Source: Nocardioides sp. AX2bis (GTDB lineage Bacteria; Actinomycetota; Actinomycetes; Propionibacteriales; Nocardioidaceae). Taken from it: 64,000 nucleotides of DNA. Under the pieces are notes generated by a model. It did not search any database, had not been told where the DNA came from, and worked only from the letters and a program-made list of their open reading frames with translations. The translations under genes were made by a program, and so were the position numbers. Position 1 is the stretch's first letter; the number at the start of each line of letters is the position of its first letter. Location of the stretch: positions 2,084,957 through 2,148,956 of the forward strand of contig NZ_LR733215.1 of assembly GCF_902506435.1 (NCBI RefSeq), written 5' to 3'. Below are positions 1 through 10,050 of this stretch, one piece after another.

Positions 1-188
1 CCGACGCCGTCGGCGGCGTACATCGTGGCCACCATGTCCGCGACCAGCGTGCGCAGCGCGTCGTCGAAGTCGTCGACCGCGGCCTGGCGCCGGTGCATGA
101 CCGGGGTGCCCCACCGGGTCATCGGACGCACGGTGCCGCCGTCGGGGAGGGGGCCGTGGGGCGCGTGGGGCTCGGTCTGCTCGGTCAC
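1..188 (-). CDS. def: Peptide deformylase, N-terminal part (cut by window edge)
   Basis: Only the first 62 codons are present; the rest lies left of the window. From the GTG start, after a Pro- and His-rich lead, the protein reads TRWGTPVMHRRQ and later DMVATMYAADGVG. These match the N-terminal region of actinobacterial peptide deformylases just before the first conserved motif (GxGLAAxQ). The enzyme removes the formyl group from the initiator methionine of new proteins, using a bound metal. The catalytic motifs themselves (EGCLS, HEADH) are outside the window, so activity cannot be judged. The GTG lies 8 nt after a TAGGAT -10 box, which supports this start. Confidence 0.8.
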   Translation of the reverse strand, partial: MTEQTEPHAPHGPLPDGGTVRPMTRWGTPVMHRRQAAVDDFDDALRTLVADMVATMYAADGV

Positions 189-202
189 GGGGACTGATCC
201 TA
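189..202 (-). promoter_or_regulatory. -10 box of the deformylase gene
   Basis: TAGGAT reads on the minus strand at 202-197, with 8 nt before the GTG start at 188. The expected transcription start falls at or next to the start codon, so the mRNA is probably leaderless. Confidence 0.45.
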
Positions 203-266
203 GGCGCGCCTGCGGCGGCGCCGGCGCCGGTGTGACCCGAGGAACGTCGCTCGGTGTAGCACGGAG

Positions 267-292
267 TGTAACTAGGAGTTACATTATCTCCC
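267..292 (+). promoter_or_regulatory. Palindromic operator and leaderless promoter of the acyl-CoA dehydrogenase pair
   Basis: TGTAACTAGGAGTTACA at 267-283 is a perfect inverted repeat with 7-bp arms and a 3-bp spacer. It overlaps a -10 hexamer TACATT (280-285) placed 7 nt before the ATG at 293. A repressor bound here would block RNA polymerase. The size and spacing suit a TetR-type repressor, as is common for fatty-acid genes in actinobacteria; the identity of the regulator is inference. Confidence 0.6.
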
Positions 293-1660
293 ATGTCCCT
301 CCTCAACGCGCTGCGGCCCGGTGGCCGCCACGGGGTGCCGACCTCGGAGTCGCGCGACCCCATCGGGCTCGTGGTGGCCGGTCTCAACCGGCTCGCCCAG
401 AGCGACGTCCTGGACCGCGTCGGGCTGCGCAAGCAGGCCGAGCAGGCCGTCTTCACCGTCACCCGGACCGGGTTCCGGTCGGTCACCACGGCCAGCCGGA
501 CCTTCGCCCGCGCCGGGTCGGCCGGGCGCCCCGGCTCCCGGGTGCCGTCGTCGCCGCGGACCGGTGTCTTCGACCTGACCCCGACCGAGGACGAGCAGAT
601 GCTCGTCGACCTCGTCTCCGAGTACGCCGCCGAGGTGCTGCGACCGTCCGCCTCGGAGGCCGACGAGGCGTGCGAGGCGCCGGAGCCGGTCCTCAAGGCC
701 GGTCTCGAGATCGGGCTGCCCGTGCTGGGCGTCCCGGAGGTGCTGGGGGGCATCTCCGAGGAGCGTTCGGCCATGGCCGGCGCCCTGGTCGCCGAGGCGC
801 TCGCCCACGGGGACATGGGCCTGGCCGTGGCCGCCCTGGCCCCGGGCTCGGTCGCGACCGCGCTCGGCCTGTGGGGCACCGAGGCGCAGCAGCAGACGTA
901 CCTGCCGTCCTTCACCGACGGTGACGTCCCGGCCGCCGCCCTCGCGCTCACCGAGCCCACGGTGCTCTTCGACGTGCTGTCGCCCGCCACCACGGCCGTG
1001 CGGCAGGCCGACGGCGGCTACCGCCTCGACGGCCTCAAGTCGGCCGTCGTCCGCGGCGCGCAGGCCGAGCTCTTCGTGGTCGGTGCCGAGCTCGACGGCT
1101 CCCCATGCCTGTTCCTCGTGGAGTCCTCGACGTCGGGGCTGACCATCGAGTCGGACCCCGCGATGGGCGTCCGCGCGGCGTCGCTGACCCGGCTGCACCT
1201 CGACGGCGTGACGGTCCCGGCCGAGGCCCTGCTCGGCGAGGCCGACGGCTCGACCTACACCGAGTGCGTGCGGCTGTCGCGGATCGCGTGGTGCGCGCTG
1301 GCGGTCGGCACTAGCCAGGCCGTGCTCGACTACGTCACGCCGTACGTCAAGGGCCGCGAGGCCTTCGGCGAGCCGATCGCCCACCGCCAGTCGGTGGCGT
1401 TCATGGTCGCCAACATCGCGATCGAGCTCCAGGCCATGCGCCTGCTCACCTACAAGGCCGCCGGCCACGTCGCCGCGGGCAAGGACGCCGCCCGGTCGAC
1501 CGCGCTGGCCCGCAAGGCGTGCGCCGACAAGGGCATGCAGATCGGCCTCGACGGCGTCCAGCTGCTCGGTGGCCACGGCTTCGTCAAGGAGCACCCGGTG
1601 GAGCGGTGGTACCGCGACCTGCGGGCCGTCGGTGTCATGGAAGGAAGCGTGATGATCTAG
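293..1660 (+). CDS. Acyl-CoA dehydrogenase family protein, subunit 1 of a coupled pair
   Basis: 455-residue FAD-dependent acyl-CoA dehydrogenase, expected to introduce the alpha-beta double bond in an acyl-CoA. An unusual N-terminal stretch of about 95 residues precedes the family's first helical domain, which begins near DLTPTEDEQMLVDLVSEYAAEVLRP. The central beta domain (AALALTEP) and C-terminal helical domain (GGHGFVKEHPVERWYRDL) follow. The protein stops just after VMEGSVMI, where the catalytic Glu of the EGT motif is expected, so the last helix is missing. The stop overlaps the next start (TAGTG), implying translational coupling and probably a heteromeric enzyme. Start chosen from the leaderless promoter just upstream. 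The substrate cannot be read from the sequence. Confidence 0.85.
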   Translation: MSLLNALRPGGRHGVPTSESRDPIGLVVAGLNRLAQSDVLDRVGLRKQAEQAVFTVTRTGFRSVTTASRTFARAGSAGRPGSRVPSSPRTGVFDLTPTEDEQMLVDLVSEYAAEVLRPSASEADEACEAPEPVLKAGLEIGLPVLGVPEVLGGISEERSAMAGALVAEALAHGDMGLAVAALAPGSVATALGLWGTEAQQQTYLPSFTDGDVPAAALALTEPTVLFDVLSPATTAVRQADGGYRLDGLKSAVVRGAQAELFVVGAELDGSPCLFLVESSTSGLTIESDPAMGVRAASLTRLHLDGVTVPAEALLGEADGSTYTECVRLSRIAWCALAVGTSQAVLDYVTPYVKGREAFGEPIAHRQSVAFMVANIAIELQAMRLLTYKAAGHVAAGKDAARSTALARKACADKGMQIGLDGVQLLGGHGFVKEHPVERWYRDLRAVGVMEGSVMI

Positions 1661-2889
1661 TGATCAACCTCGACGAGCCGAAGAAGTTCCGACCGCTGGT
1701 CAGCCAGGCCCACCAGGTCGCGATGAACATGCTGCGTCCGGTGTCGCGCACCTACGACAAGGGCGAGCACGAGTACCCCCGCGAGCTCGACATGCTCGCC
1801 TCGATGATCGACGGGCTCTCCGAGTCCGGCGCCGCCGAGGGGGCCGGCGCCAACGGCGTGGGCCGCGGCGACGACGCGAAGGCCAAGGAGCGCAGCCAGG
1901 CGAGCGGCACGAAGAACGGCGCCAACCTCGCCTCGGTGCTCTCGATCGCGGAGATGTGCTGGGGCGACGTGGGCCTGCTGCTCTCGATGCCGCGCCAGGG
2001 CCTGGGCAACTCGGCCATCGCCTCGGTGGCCAACGACGAGCAGCTCGAGCGCTTCGCCGGCGTCTGGGCCGGGATGGCGATCACCGAGCCGGGGACCGGC
2101 TCGGACTCCGCCAACATCAGGACGACCGCCCGCCTCGACGGCGACGAGTACGTCATCGACGGCGAGAAGATCTACGTCACCGCGGGCGACCGGGCCGACC
2201 ACATCGTGGTCTGGGCCAGCCTGGACCGCGACCTCGGCCGGGCCGCGATCAAGTCCTTCGTGGTACCCAAGGGCACCCCGGGGATGCGGGTCGACCGGCT
2301 CGAGCACAAGCTCGGCATCAAGGCCTCCGACACGGCCACGATCATCTTCGAGGGCTGCCGGGTCCCGGCCGCGAACCTCCTCGGCAGCCCGGAGGTGGAC
2401 TCCAAGCAGGGCTTCGCCGGCGCGATGGCGACCTTCGACAACACCCGGCCGCTGGTGGCCGCGATGGCCGTGGGCTGCGCCCGCGCCTCGCTCGACCTCA
2501 CCCGTGACCTGCTCGCGCAGGCCGGCGTCGAGGTCGACTACGACCGCCCGGCGCAGAACCAGTCCGCCGCGGCCGCCCGGCTGCTGGAGATGGAGGCCGA
2601 CTGGGAGGGCGCGTACCTGCTCACCCTGCAGGCCGCCTGGATGGCCGACAACAAGGTGCCCAACTCGCTGGAGGCCTCGATGGCCAAGGCGAAGGCCGGC
2701 CGCGTGGGCTCGGCGGTCACCCTCGGCTGCGTCGAGCTGGCCGGGTCGATCGGCTACTCCGAGACCGAGCTGCTGGAGAAGTGGGGCCGCGACTCGAAGA
2801 TCCTCGACATCTTCGAGGGCACCCAACAGATCCAGCAGCTGATCGTGGCCCGGCGCGTGCTGGGCCTGACGAGCGCCCAGCTGCGCTGA
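1660..2889 (+). CDS. Acyl-CoA dehydrogenase family protein, subunit 2 of a coupled pair
   Basis: 409-residue acyl-CoA dehydrogenase starting at the GTG that overlaps the stop of its partner. The FAD and substrate domain shows MAITEPGTGSDSANIRTTA and IDGEKIYVTAG. The catalytic base is the Glu of IFEGTQQIQQ near residue 390, and unlike its partner the C-terminal helix is complete. An N-terminal low-complexity insertion (about residues 50-85, Gly/Ala/Lys rich) is unusual for the family. Adjacent acyl-CoA dehydrogenase genes in actinobacteria often encode alpha2beta2 enzymes (the ChsE type in mycobacteria), so a joint complex is a reasonable inference. Two strong hairpins follow the stop codon. 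Confidence 0.88.
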   Translation: MINLDEPKKFRPLVSQAHQVAMNMLRPVSRTYDKGEHEYPRELDMLASMIDGLSESGAAEGAGANGVGRGDDAKAKERSQASGTKNGANLASVLSIAEMCWGDVGLLLSMPRQGLGNSAIASVANDEQLERFAGVWAGMAITEPGTGSDSANIRTTARLDGDEYVIDGEKIYVTAGDRADHIVVWASLDRDLGRAAIKSFVVPKGTPGMRVDRLEHKLGIKASDTATIIFEGCRVPAANLLGSPEVDSKQGFAGAMATFDNTRPLVAAMAVGCARASLDLTRDLLAQAGVEVDYDRPAQNQSAAAARLLEMEADWEGAYLLTLQAAWMADNKVPNSLEASMAKAKAGRVGSAVTLGCVELAGSIGYSETELLEKWGRDSKILDIFEGTQQIQQLIVARRVLGLTSAQLR

Positions 2890-2901
2890 CCACACGCACG
2901 C

Positions 2902-2926
2902 GACCCCGCGCCGACGGCGCGGGGTC
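2902..2926 (+). terminator. Hairpin terminator after the acyl-CoA dehydrogenase pair
   Basis: Perfect 11-bp stem (arm GACCCCGCGCC) with a GAC loop, 12 nt after the stop codon. There is no U tract, as is usual in high-GC actinobacteria. Confidence 0.65.
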
Positions 2927-2934
2927 CCCGGACC

Positions 2935-2973
2935 GCGCCCGGGGAGGAGACATGGGGCCTCCTCCCCGGGCGC
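2935..2973. terminator. Strong bidirectional terminator hairpin
   Basis: Perfect 15-bp stem (arm GCGCCCGGGGAGGAG, 2935-2949; partner 2959-2973) with a 9-nt loop. It lies between two convergent genes and can act on both strands. Confidence 0.7.
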
Positions 2974-2980
2974 TCCTGCG

Positions 2981-3271
2981 TCAGGACATCTGGCGGAACG
3001 GGTCGTGCTCGGCCAGCAGCTTCTCCACCCGCGCCTCGTCGAGGCGGTGGACCACGGCCTGGTTCTCCTGGTTGTCACGCACGCACTTGGCCAGCGTGAA
3101 GGCCGAGGTGGTCAGGAACAGGGTGCCGAGGGCCAGGAAGGCCCGCACCCAGGGGTCGACCGGCAGGTAGAGCACGGCGACGACCATGGCCAGCAGGGCG
3201 ACGCCGAACGACAGCGCGGCCTGGGCGAAGAAGGCGTTGGTGTTCTTGGACGAGGTGTGGTGGTTGCTCAT
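2981..3271 (-). CDS. YiaA/YiaB-type small membrane protein
   Basis: 96-residue protein starting at the ATG of MSNHHTSSKNTNAFFAQAAL. Two hydrophobic helices (about residues 14-33 and 40-60) are joined by a short loop containing LPVDPW, followed by a charged cytosolic tail with RDNQENQAVVHRLDEARVEKLL. This matches the two-helix YiaA/B family of inner membrane proteins, whose biochemical role is not known. A longer reading frame extends upstream, but the extra residues are Arg/Pro rich with no family similarity. The gene is convergent with the acyl-CoA dehydrogenase pair and divergent from the DUF2252 gene. Confidence 0.8.
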   Translation of the reverse strand: MSNHHTSSKNTNAFFAQAALSFGVALLAMVVAVLYLPVDPWVRAFLALGTLFLTTSAFTLAKCVRDNQENQAVVHRLDEARVEKLLAEHDPFRQMS

Positions 3272-3354
3272 GTCCCTACTCTCACGCCGGTGCGGGCCTG
3301 CCGGCGCCCGTCGTCCTACCCGGGTGGGCTGAGTACAACCGCTCGACCGCGTGG

Positions 3355-6186
<2,832 letters not shown>

Positions 6187-6207
6187 GGCGGGCCCGACCG
6201 ACCCGGG

Positions 6208-7050
6208 TCAGCGCTGCCGGTCGGCGTCGATGTAGGACACCGCGCGCAGGAACAACCCGGCCGAGGTGACCTTGGCCGCGCCGGCCAGGGCCGGGTCCGG
6301 GCCCTCGATCTCGTAGCCCGCCGCGGCGGCGATCTCGGTGCAGGCCAGCACGGAGTCGGAGACGACCGCCGGGTCCAGGCTCCAGGTCACTTCGAAGCGG
6401 CGCTGCCGGTCCGGGGTCCGGTCCTGTCCGGGGAGCTCCCAGGCGGCCATGACCACCGGCATGGTGCCGGACTCGCAGACCAGGAACCACTCGCGGCGCG
6501 AGCGGCTGCCGGCGTCGATCGGGACGTGCCGGATCCGCCCGGGCACCTCCATCTCGTGGTCGACGTCCTCGGCGAAGACGACCGCCGAGCGGCTCATCTC
6601 GGCCAGCCTCCGCCAGCGCAGTGCCGCGCCGGCGAAGAACGACATCGTCTGGAAGCCGCCGAGGATGCGGCGGCGGTCGTTGGTGGCGCAGTACTCGTCC
6701 TCGATGGCGTGCGACAGCGACTGCAGGGTGCGCTTGCTCATCTGGTGCGGCATCAGCTCGGGGTGGCGGGTGCGCAGCAGCGAGTAGACCGAGTCGCCGA
6801 CGCGGCGCAGCGTGTGCGCCTCGGCGACGGCCTGCTCCAGACGCACGCCGCGCTCGCGGGCGGCCAGCACCCGGCGTACGGCGGCGACGTCGCTCTCGCG
6901 GTAGCGCCGGTGGCCCGAGGGCAGCCGCGCCGGCTCGGGGAAGCCGTGACGCTGCTCCCACATCCGCAGGGTGCCCGCTGCCACTCCTGTGCGCGCGGCC
7001 AGGTCGCCCACCGTCAGGGTGGCGCCGTCGTTCAGGTCGTCGTTGCTCAC
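6208..7050 (-). CDS. MerR family regulator with a C-terminal DICT sensory domain
   Basis: 280 residues. The N-terminal MerR helix-turn-helix reads LTVGDLAARTGVAAGTLRMWEQRHGFP with the wing RLPSGHRRYRESDV (about residues 11-60). A linker follows, then a DICT-type sensory domain (about 110-260) with QSLSHAIEDEYCA and WFLVCESGTMPVVMAAWELPG. DICT domains occur in signalling and light-response proteins; no ligand can be assigned here. Start GTG chosen because the MerR domain begins 11 residues later and the upstream extension is low-complexity. The predicted 5' leader is about 108 nt and contains a 12-bp hairpin. Confidence 0.82.
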   Translation of the reverse strand: MSNDDLNDGATLTVGDLAARTGVAAGTLRMWEQRHGFPEPARLPSGHRRYRESDVAAVRRVLAARERGVRLEQAVAEAHTLRRVGDSVYSLLRTRHPELMPHQMSKRTLQSLSHAIEDEYCATNDRRRILGGFQTMSFFAGAALRWRRLAEMSRSAVVFAEDVDHEMEVPGRIRHVPIDAGSRSRREWFLVCESGTMPVVMAAWELPGQDRTPDRQRRFEVTWSLDPAVVSDSVLACTEIAAAAGYEIEGPDPALAGAAKVTSAGLFLRAVSYIDADRQR

Positions 7051-7108
7051 AGCGTGGCCCCTTGTCCGCCCGGGTGGACGGACGGCCGCCCCAGGACCGG
7101 AGAAATGT

Positions 7109-7136
7109 GATGGGGCCGGCAGGTGCCGGCCCCATC
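7109..7136 (-). terminator. 12-bp hairpin between the LysR-like and MerR genes
   Basis: Perfect 12-bp stem (arm GATGGGGCCGGC) with an AGGT loop. On the minus strand it is followed by ACATTTCT, a weak U-rich tail. It could end the upstream LysR-like transcript. It also lies downstream of a possible promoter for the MerR gene, so it may act as an attenuator in that gene's leader. Confidence 0.5.
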
Positions 7137-7164
7137 GAGCACCTCGGGGGAAGGTGTTGACCCC

Positions 7165-7202
7165 ACCATACTTCAACAGGCCGTGTAGGTGTGCGTTGAA
7201 GT
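7165..7202 (-). promoter_or_regulatory. Candidate promoter and inverted repeat upstream of the MerR-DICT gene
   Basis: A minus-strand TATGGT (7170-7165) is a fair -10 box. An inverted repeat with arms ACTTCAAC (7170-7177) and GTTGAAGT (7195-7202) and a 17-bp spacer covers the promoter region. It is a plausible operator, perhaps for the MerR protein itself. Confidence 0.4.
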
Positions 7203-7223
7203 TCTCACCCTTCCGGGCGGGCC

Positions 7224-7916
7224 TCAGTCGCGGGAGCTCCGCGCGGTGCGTCCCCGGACCACGCCGATGAAGGTCTGCACGTCGGGACCGTCGACGTCCA
7301 GCGACCAGACCAGCCCGACCTGGGTGGGCGGCAGGTCGGTGACCGGGCGGTAGGTGACGTCGCGCCGGTGGTGCAGCCGCGCCAGGGCCATCGGCAGCAC
7401 GACCACCCCGGAGCCCGAGGCCGCGACCTCGACCGCGTCCGGGATGCCCATCGGCGGCCAGGGCAGCTGCTCGACGGCCGGCCGCCACCCGGACCGCTCC
7501 GGCAGGACGAGCTGCTCGTCGGCCAGCTCGTCGGTGGTCAGCTCCTCGGCGACCGTCACGACGTGGTCCAGGGCCACGACGACCACGGGCTGCTCGTCGT
7601 AGAGCGGGATGCAGTGCAGGCCCTCGCGGTCGACCGGCAGCCTCGCGAGCACCATGTCGGCCCGGCCGTCCCGCACGACCCGCTCCTGGTCGGACTCCTC
7701 GACCGGAACGAGCACGAGGGTGCGCCGCGATCGCTCACGGAACCGCTGGGCCCACTTGTCGGGCGTCGAGCCGGTGACGAAGGCGACGCGGAAGGGCTCG
7801 CTCGGGACCTCGACGGCCGCGGTCCGCGGCTGCTCGTGCGGTCGCGGTCGCGGTTTCTCCTTGGCCACCGGGGGGCGGCGGCGCTCACGACGCGCGGGGG
7901 AGGAGGAGCGGGGCAC
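7224..7916 (-). CDS. LysR-type substrate-binding domain protein lacking the DNA-binding domain
   Basis: 230 residues. The first 35 or so are a basic, Pro/Arg-rich stretch, and the rest is a periplasmic-binding-like LysR effector domain: FRVAFVTGSTPDKWAQRF, DGRADMVLARLPVDREGLHCIPLYDEQPVVVV, and the C-terminal TYRPVTDLPPTQVGLVW. There is no helix-turn-helix, and the space upstream holds only the promoter, so this is a complete gene rather than a truncated regulator. HTH-less LysR effector proteins are known in actinobacteria but their role is unclear. The GTG start lies 6 nt after a TAGGCT -10 box. Confidence 0.78.
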   Translation of the reverse strand: MPRSSSPARRERRRPPVAKEKPRPRPHEQPRTAAVEVPSEPFRVAFVTGSTPDKWAQRFRERSRRTLVLVPVEESDQERVVRDGRADMVLARLPVDREGLHCIPLYDEQPVVVVALDHVVTVAEELTTDELADEQLVLPERSGWRPAVEQLPWPPMGIPDAVEVAASGSGVVVLPMALARLHHRRDVTYRPVTDLPPTQVGLVWSLDVDGPDVQTFIGVVRGRTARSSRD

Positions 7917-7928
7917 CGGTCGAGCCTA
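7917..7928 (-). promoter_or_regulatory. -10 box of the LysR-like gene
   Basis: Minus-strand TAGGCT at 7928-7923 with 6 nt before the GTG; predicted leaderless. Confidence 0.55.
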
Positions 7929-7967
7929 GGACACGCTCCGACGCTGGTCGGCGACGCCGCGGTGCCC

Positions 7968-7994
7968 TAGGTTCGCCAGCACGGCTCGTGGAGG
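7968..7994 (+). promoter_or_regulatory. -10 box and ribosome binding site of the DUF2235 gene
   Basis: TAGGTT at 7968-7973 is followed by a strong Shine-Dalgarno GGAGG at 7990-7994, 5 nt before the ATG. This RBS selects ATG 8000 over the GTG at 7988. It is one of the few led transcripts in the window. Confidence 0.55.
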
Positions 7995-7999
7995 TGGCG

Positions 8000-9067
8000 A
8001 TGACGCGTCTGCTGGTGTGCTGCGACGGCACCTGGAACACCGCGCGCACGGCCGCGCCGACCAACGTCGTGCGGCTGCACCGGGCGCTGGCCACGCACGG
8101 CCCGGACGGCGTCGCCCAGCAGGGGCACTACCTCGAGGGCGTCGGCACCCGTCCGCGCGAGCGGCTCGTCGGTGGCGTGTTCGGCCTGGGCCTCTCGGCC
8201 AACGTCCAGGACGCCTACGCGTTCCTCGTCGAGCACTTCGAGCCCGGCGACGAGCTGTTCCTGGTCGGGTTCAGCCGGGGCGCCTACACCGCGCGCAGCC
8301 TGGCCGGGCTGGTGCGCAACGTGGGCGTCCTGCGCCGCGAGCACGCGGACCGGCAGGACGAGGCGTACGCGCTCTACCGCGACCGGGCCGAGCACCCGCG
8401 CGGGCAGGTCTCCACCGCCTTCCGGGCGCGGTTCTCGCACGAGTCGCGGATCCGCGCGGTCGGGGTCTGGGACACCGTCGGCGCGCTCGGCATCCCCCTG
8501 GGCGGGCTGGACACCGTCCGGTGGCTCAACCGCCGCTGGCGCTTCCACGACACGGCCCTGAGCAGCCGGGTGGACGCCGCCTTCCACGCCGTGGCGGTCG
8601 ACGAGCGGCGCCGGCCGTTCGTGCCGACGCTGTGGCAGGACGACCCGGCCGCGGCCGCCGAGGGCAGGCGGGTCGAGCAGGTCTGGTTCACCGGCGCGCA
8701 CAGCGATGTCGGCGGCGGGTACGCCGAGCGCGGCCTGGCCGACGTGGCCCTGCTCTGGATGGCCGACCGGCTCACCGAGTGCGGCCTCGGGCTCGACCCG
8801 GACGCGCTGTCCCCGCCCGAGGTCGTCCCGGACCCGCTGGGCACCGTGCACGACTCGCGCAAGGGCGTGCACCGGATGACGCGCCCGGTCACCCGCGCCC
8901 TCGGCGAGGTCGCCCCCGGCTCCGAGCTCGCCGCGTCCTCCGCGGTCGAGCGACGGCGCCACGACCCGGCGTACGGACCGAACCTCGGCAGCTACCTCGC
9001 TCGTCCCGACGCCCGCGTCCGCCCCGTCCGCACCCGCCGAGATGACGCTCCCGGACAGCCGAGATGA
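8000..9067 (+). CDS. DUF2235 domain-containing putative alpha/beta hydrolase
   Basis: 355 residues. DUF2235 proteins have an alpha/beta hydrolase fold related to the phospholipase domain of Tle1 effectors. The conserved opening is MTRLLVCCDGTWNT; the nucleophile elbow is FLVGFSRGAYTARSLAGLV (GxSxG, Ser near residue 95); WFTGAHSDVGGGY near residue 235 carries the family's Asp/His region. No secretion signal or type VI genes are nearby, so a cytosolic hydrolase of unknown substrate is most likely. The final residues are encoded by the first two 22-nt repeat units, suggesting that the natural C-terminus was altered. The stop overlaps the next ATG (ATGA). Confidence 0.8.
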   Translation: MTRLLVCCDGTWNTARTAAPTNVVRLHRALATHGPDGVAQQGHYLEGVGTRPRERLVGGVFGLGLSANVQDAYAFLVEHFEPGDELFLVGFSRGAYTARSLAGLVRNVGVLRREHADRQDEAYALYRDRAEHPRGQVSTAFRARFSHESRIRAVGVWDTVGALGIPLGGLDTVRWLNRRWRFHDTALSSRVDAAFHAVAVDERRRPFVPTLWQDDPAAAAEGRRVEQVWFTGAHSDVGGGYAERGLADVALLWMADRLTECGLGLDPDALSPPEVVPDPLGTVHDSRKGVHRMTRPVTRALGEVAPGSELAASSAVERRRHDPAYGPNLGSYLARPDARVRPVRTRRDDAPGQPR

Positions 9068-9100
9068 CGCTTGCGGACAGTCGAGGTGACGATTCCGGCG
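9037..9100 (+). repeat. Left 22-nt repeat array (three units) at the kinase gene start
   Basis: Units at 9037-9058 and 9059-9080 share the core GAGATGACGCT and end in CGGACAG, differing at three positions. A third, degenerate unit begins at 9081. The start codon of the APH-type gene lies inside unit 2. The same unit recurs in inverted orientation at 9941-10006. Confidence 0.8.
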
Positions 9101-9939
9101 CCCTCCGACGCGCGGTCGAGTCGACGCACGAGGTCCGGCTCGGTCGCCGGACGGTGGTCAAGACGTTCTCGGTCCGGCACGGCGACGAGGCCGAGCGGGA
9201 ATGGGCCAACCTGGTGCTGCTGGACCGCTGGGCCCCGGGATCGGCACCGCGGCCCGTCTTCCGCGAGGTCGCGGACGGCACCGTCCGGATCGCCATGGGC
9301 CGGGTGCCCGGCGTGCCGCTCGCCGGTGCGCCCCTGACGGGAGCGCGCCTGCGGGCCGCCCTCGACGCGCTGGTCCGGATGCGTACGGCCGTGCCCGCCG
9401 CCGTGCTCGGCACGCTGCCGCCGCGCCGTGCGGGACCGGTCGAGATGGCCGAGCGCCTGCGCGCGGCGCTGGCCACGACGTCGTACGCCGGTGACGCCGT
9501 CGTGGGCCAGGCGCTCGTCGCGGCAAGGCGGTGGCTCGAGGACGAGGAGCCGGTGGCGCCAGCGACCCCGGAGGACCTGATGCTGACCCACGGCGACGGG
9601 AACGCGGCCAACCTCGTCTGGGACGGCTCGACCTGCCGGGTCGTCGACCACGAGGACGGCGGCGTGGGCGACCTGCCGTACGAGGTGGCCGACCTCGTCG
9701 AGCACGTCACGGTCGCGCTGCCCGGCCTGATCGCCGAGGACGAGCTCGGCCCCCACCTCGACCGTCTCGGTCTGCGGACCGGCGCGGCGGCCGACCGCTT
9801 CGCGCAGCGGCGGGCGCTGCTGGCGACGTTCTGGCTGGTGATGCTGCTGCCGGGCAACCGGGGCCACCACCGCAACCCGACGGGCAGCGACCATGCCCAG
9901 GCCGTACGCCTGCTCGGCCACCTCGCCGCCCTGGGATGA
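9064..9939 (+). CDS. Aminoglycoside phosphotransferase-family (APH) kinase
   Basis: 291 residues. The catalytic loop LTHGDGNAANLVWDG (about residues 174-188) has the HGDxxxxN signature of APH/choline-kinase-like enzymes. The metal-binding segment is VVDHEDGGVGDLPYEVADLVEH, with His and Glu around the usual Asp position. An N-terminal lobe Lys is in RTVVKTFSVRHG. Members phosphorylate diverse small molecules, and resistance activity is not implied. The first nine residues are encoded by the 22-nt repeats, so the original start may be further in. The stop is directly followed by three inverted copies of the same repeat, and the tRNA-Leu terminator lies 79 nt beyond. Confidence 0.75.
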   Translation: MTLADSRGDDSGALRRAVESTHEVRLGRRTVVKTFSVRHGDEAEREWANLVLLDRWAPGSAPRPVFREVADGTVRIAMGRVPGVPLAGAPLTGARLRAALDALVRMRTAVPAAVLGTLPPRRAGPVEMAERLRAALATTSYAGDAVVGQALVAARRWLEDEEPVAPATPEDLMLTHGDGNAANLVWDGSTCRVVDHEDGGVGDLPYEVADLVEHVTVALPGLIAEDELGPHLDRLGLRTGAAADRFAQRRALLATFWLVMLLPGNRGHHRNPTGSDHAQAVRLLGHLAALG

Positions 9940-9940
9940 G

Positions 9941-10006
9941 GTGTCCGGAACCGTCATCTCGAGGCGCCGCGAGCGTCATCTCGGCTGTCCGCGAGCGTCA
10001 TCTGGG
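9941..10006 (-). repeat. Right 22-nt repeat array (three units, inverted)
   Basis: Exactly three contiguous 22-nt units (9941-9962, 9963-9984, 9985-10006), each containing CGTCATCT. They are the reverse complement of the units at 9037-9100. The array begins 2 nt after the stop codon. Confidence 0.82.
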
Positions 10007-10017
10007 CGGAAAAGCAG

Positions 10018-10044
10018 AAGGACCAGGCCGATGGCCTGGTCCTT
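10018..10044 (-). terminator. Terminator of tRNA-Leu
   Basis: Perfect 12-bp stem (arm AAGGACCAGGCC) with a 3-nt loop. On the minus strand it is followed by CTGCTTTTCC, a U-rich tail. It lies just beyond the 3' end of the tRNA. Confidence 0.8.
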
Positions 10045-10050
10045 CGTCGG

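Noticed and set aside
8000..9067. DUF2235 protein as a type VI secretion effector
   Set aside because: No VgrG, immunity or type VI genes are near, and actinobacteria generally lack that system.
9064..9939. Antibiotic resistance gene
   Set aside because: Only the general APH kinase motif is present. The family is broad, and nothing points to a drug substrate.
9037..10006. 22-nt repeats considered as a CRISPR array
   Set aside because: The units are contiguous without spacers, occur in two opposite blocks around a gene, and there are no cas genes.
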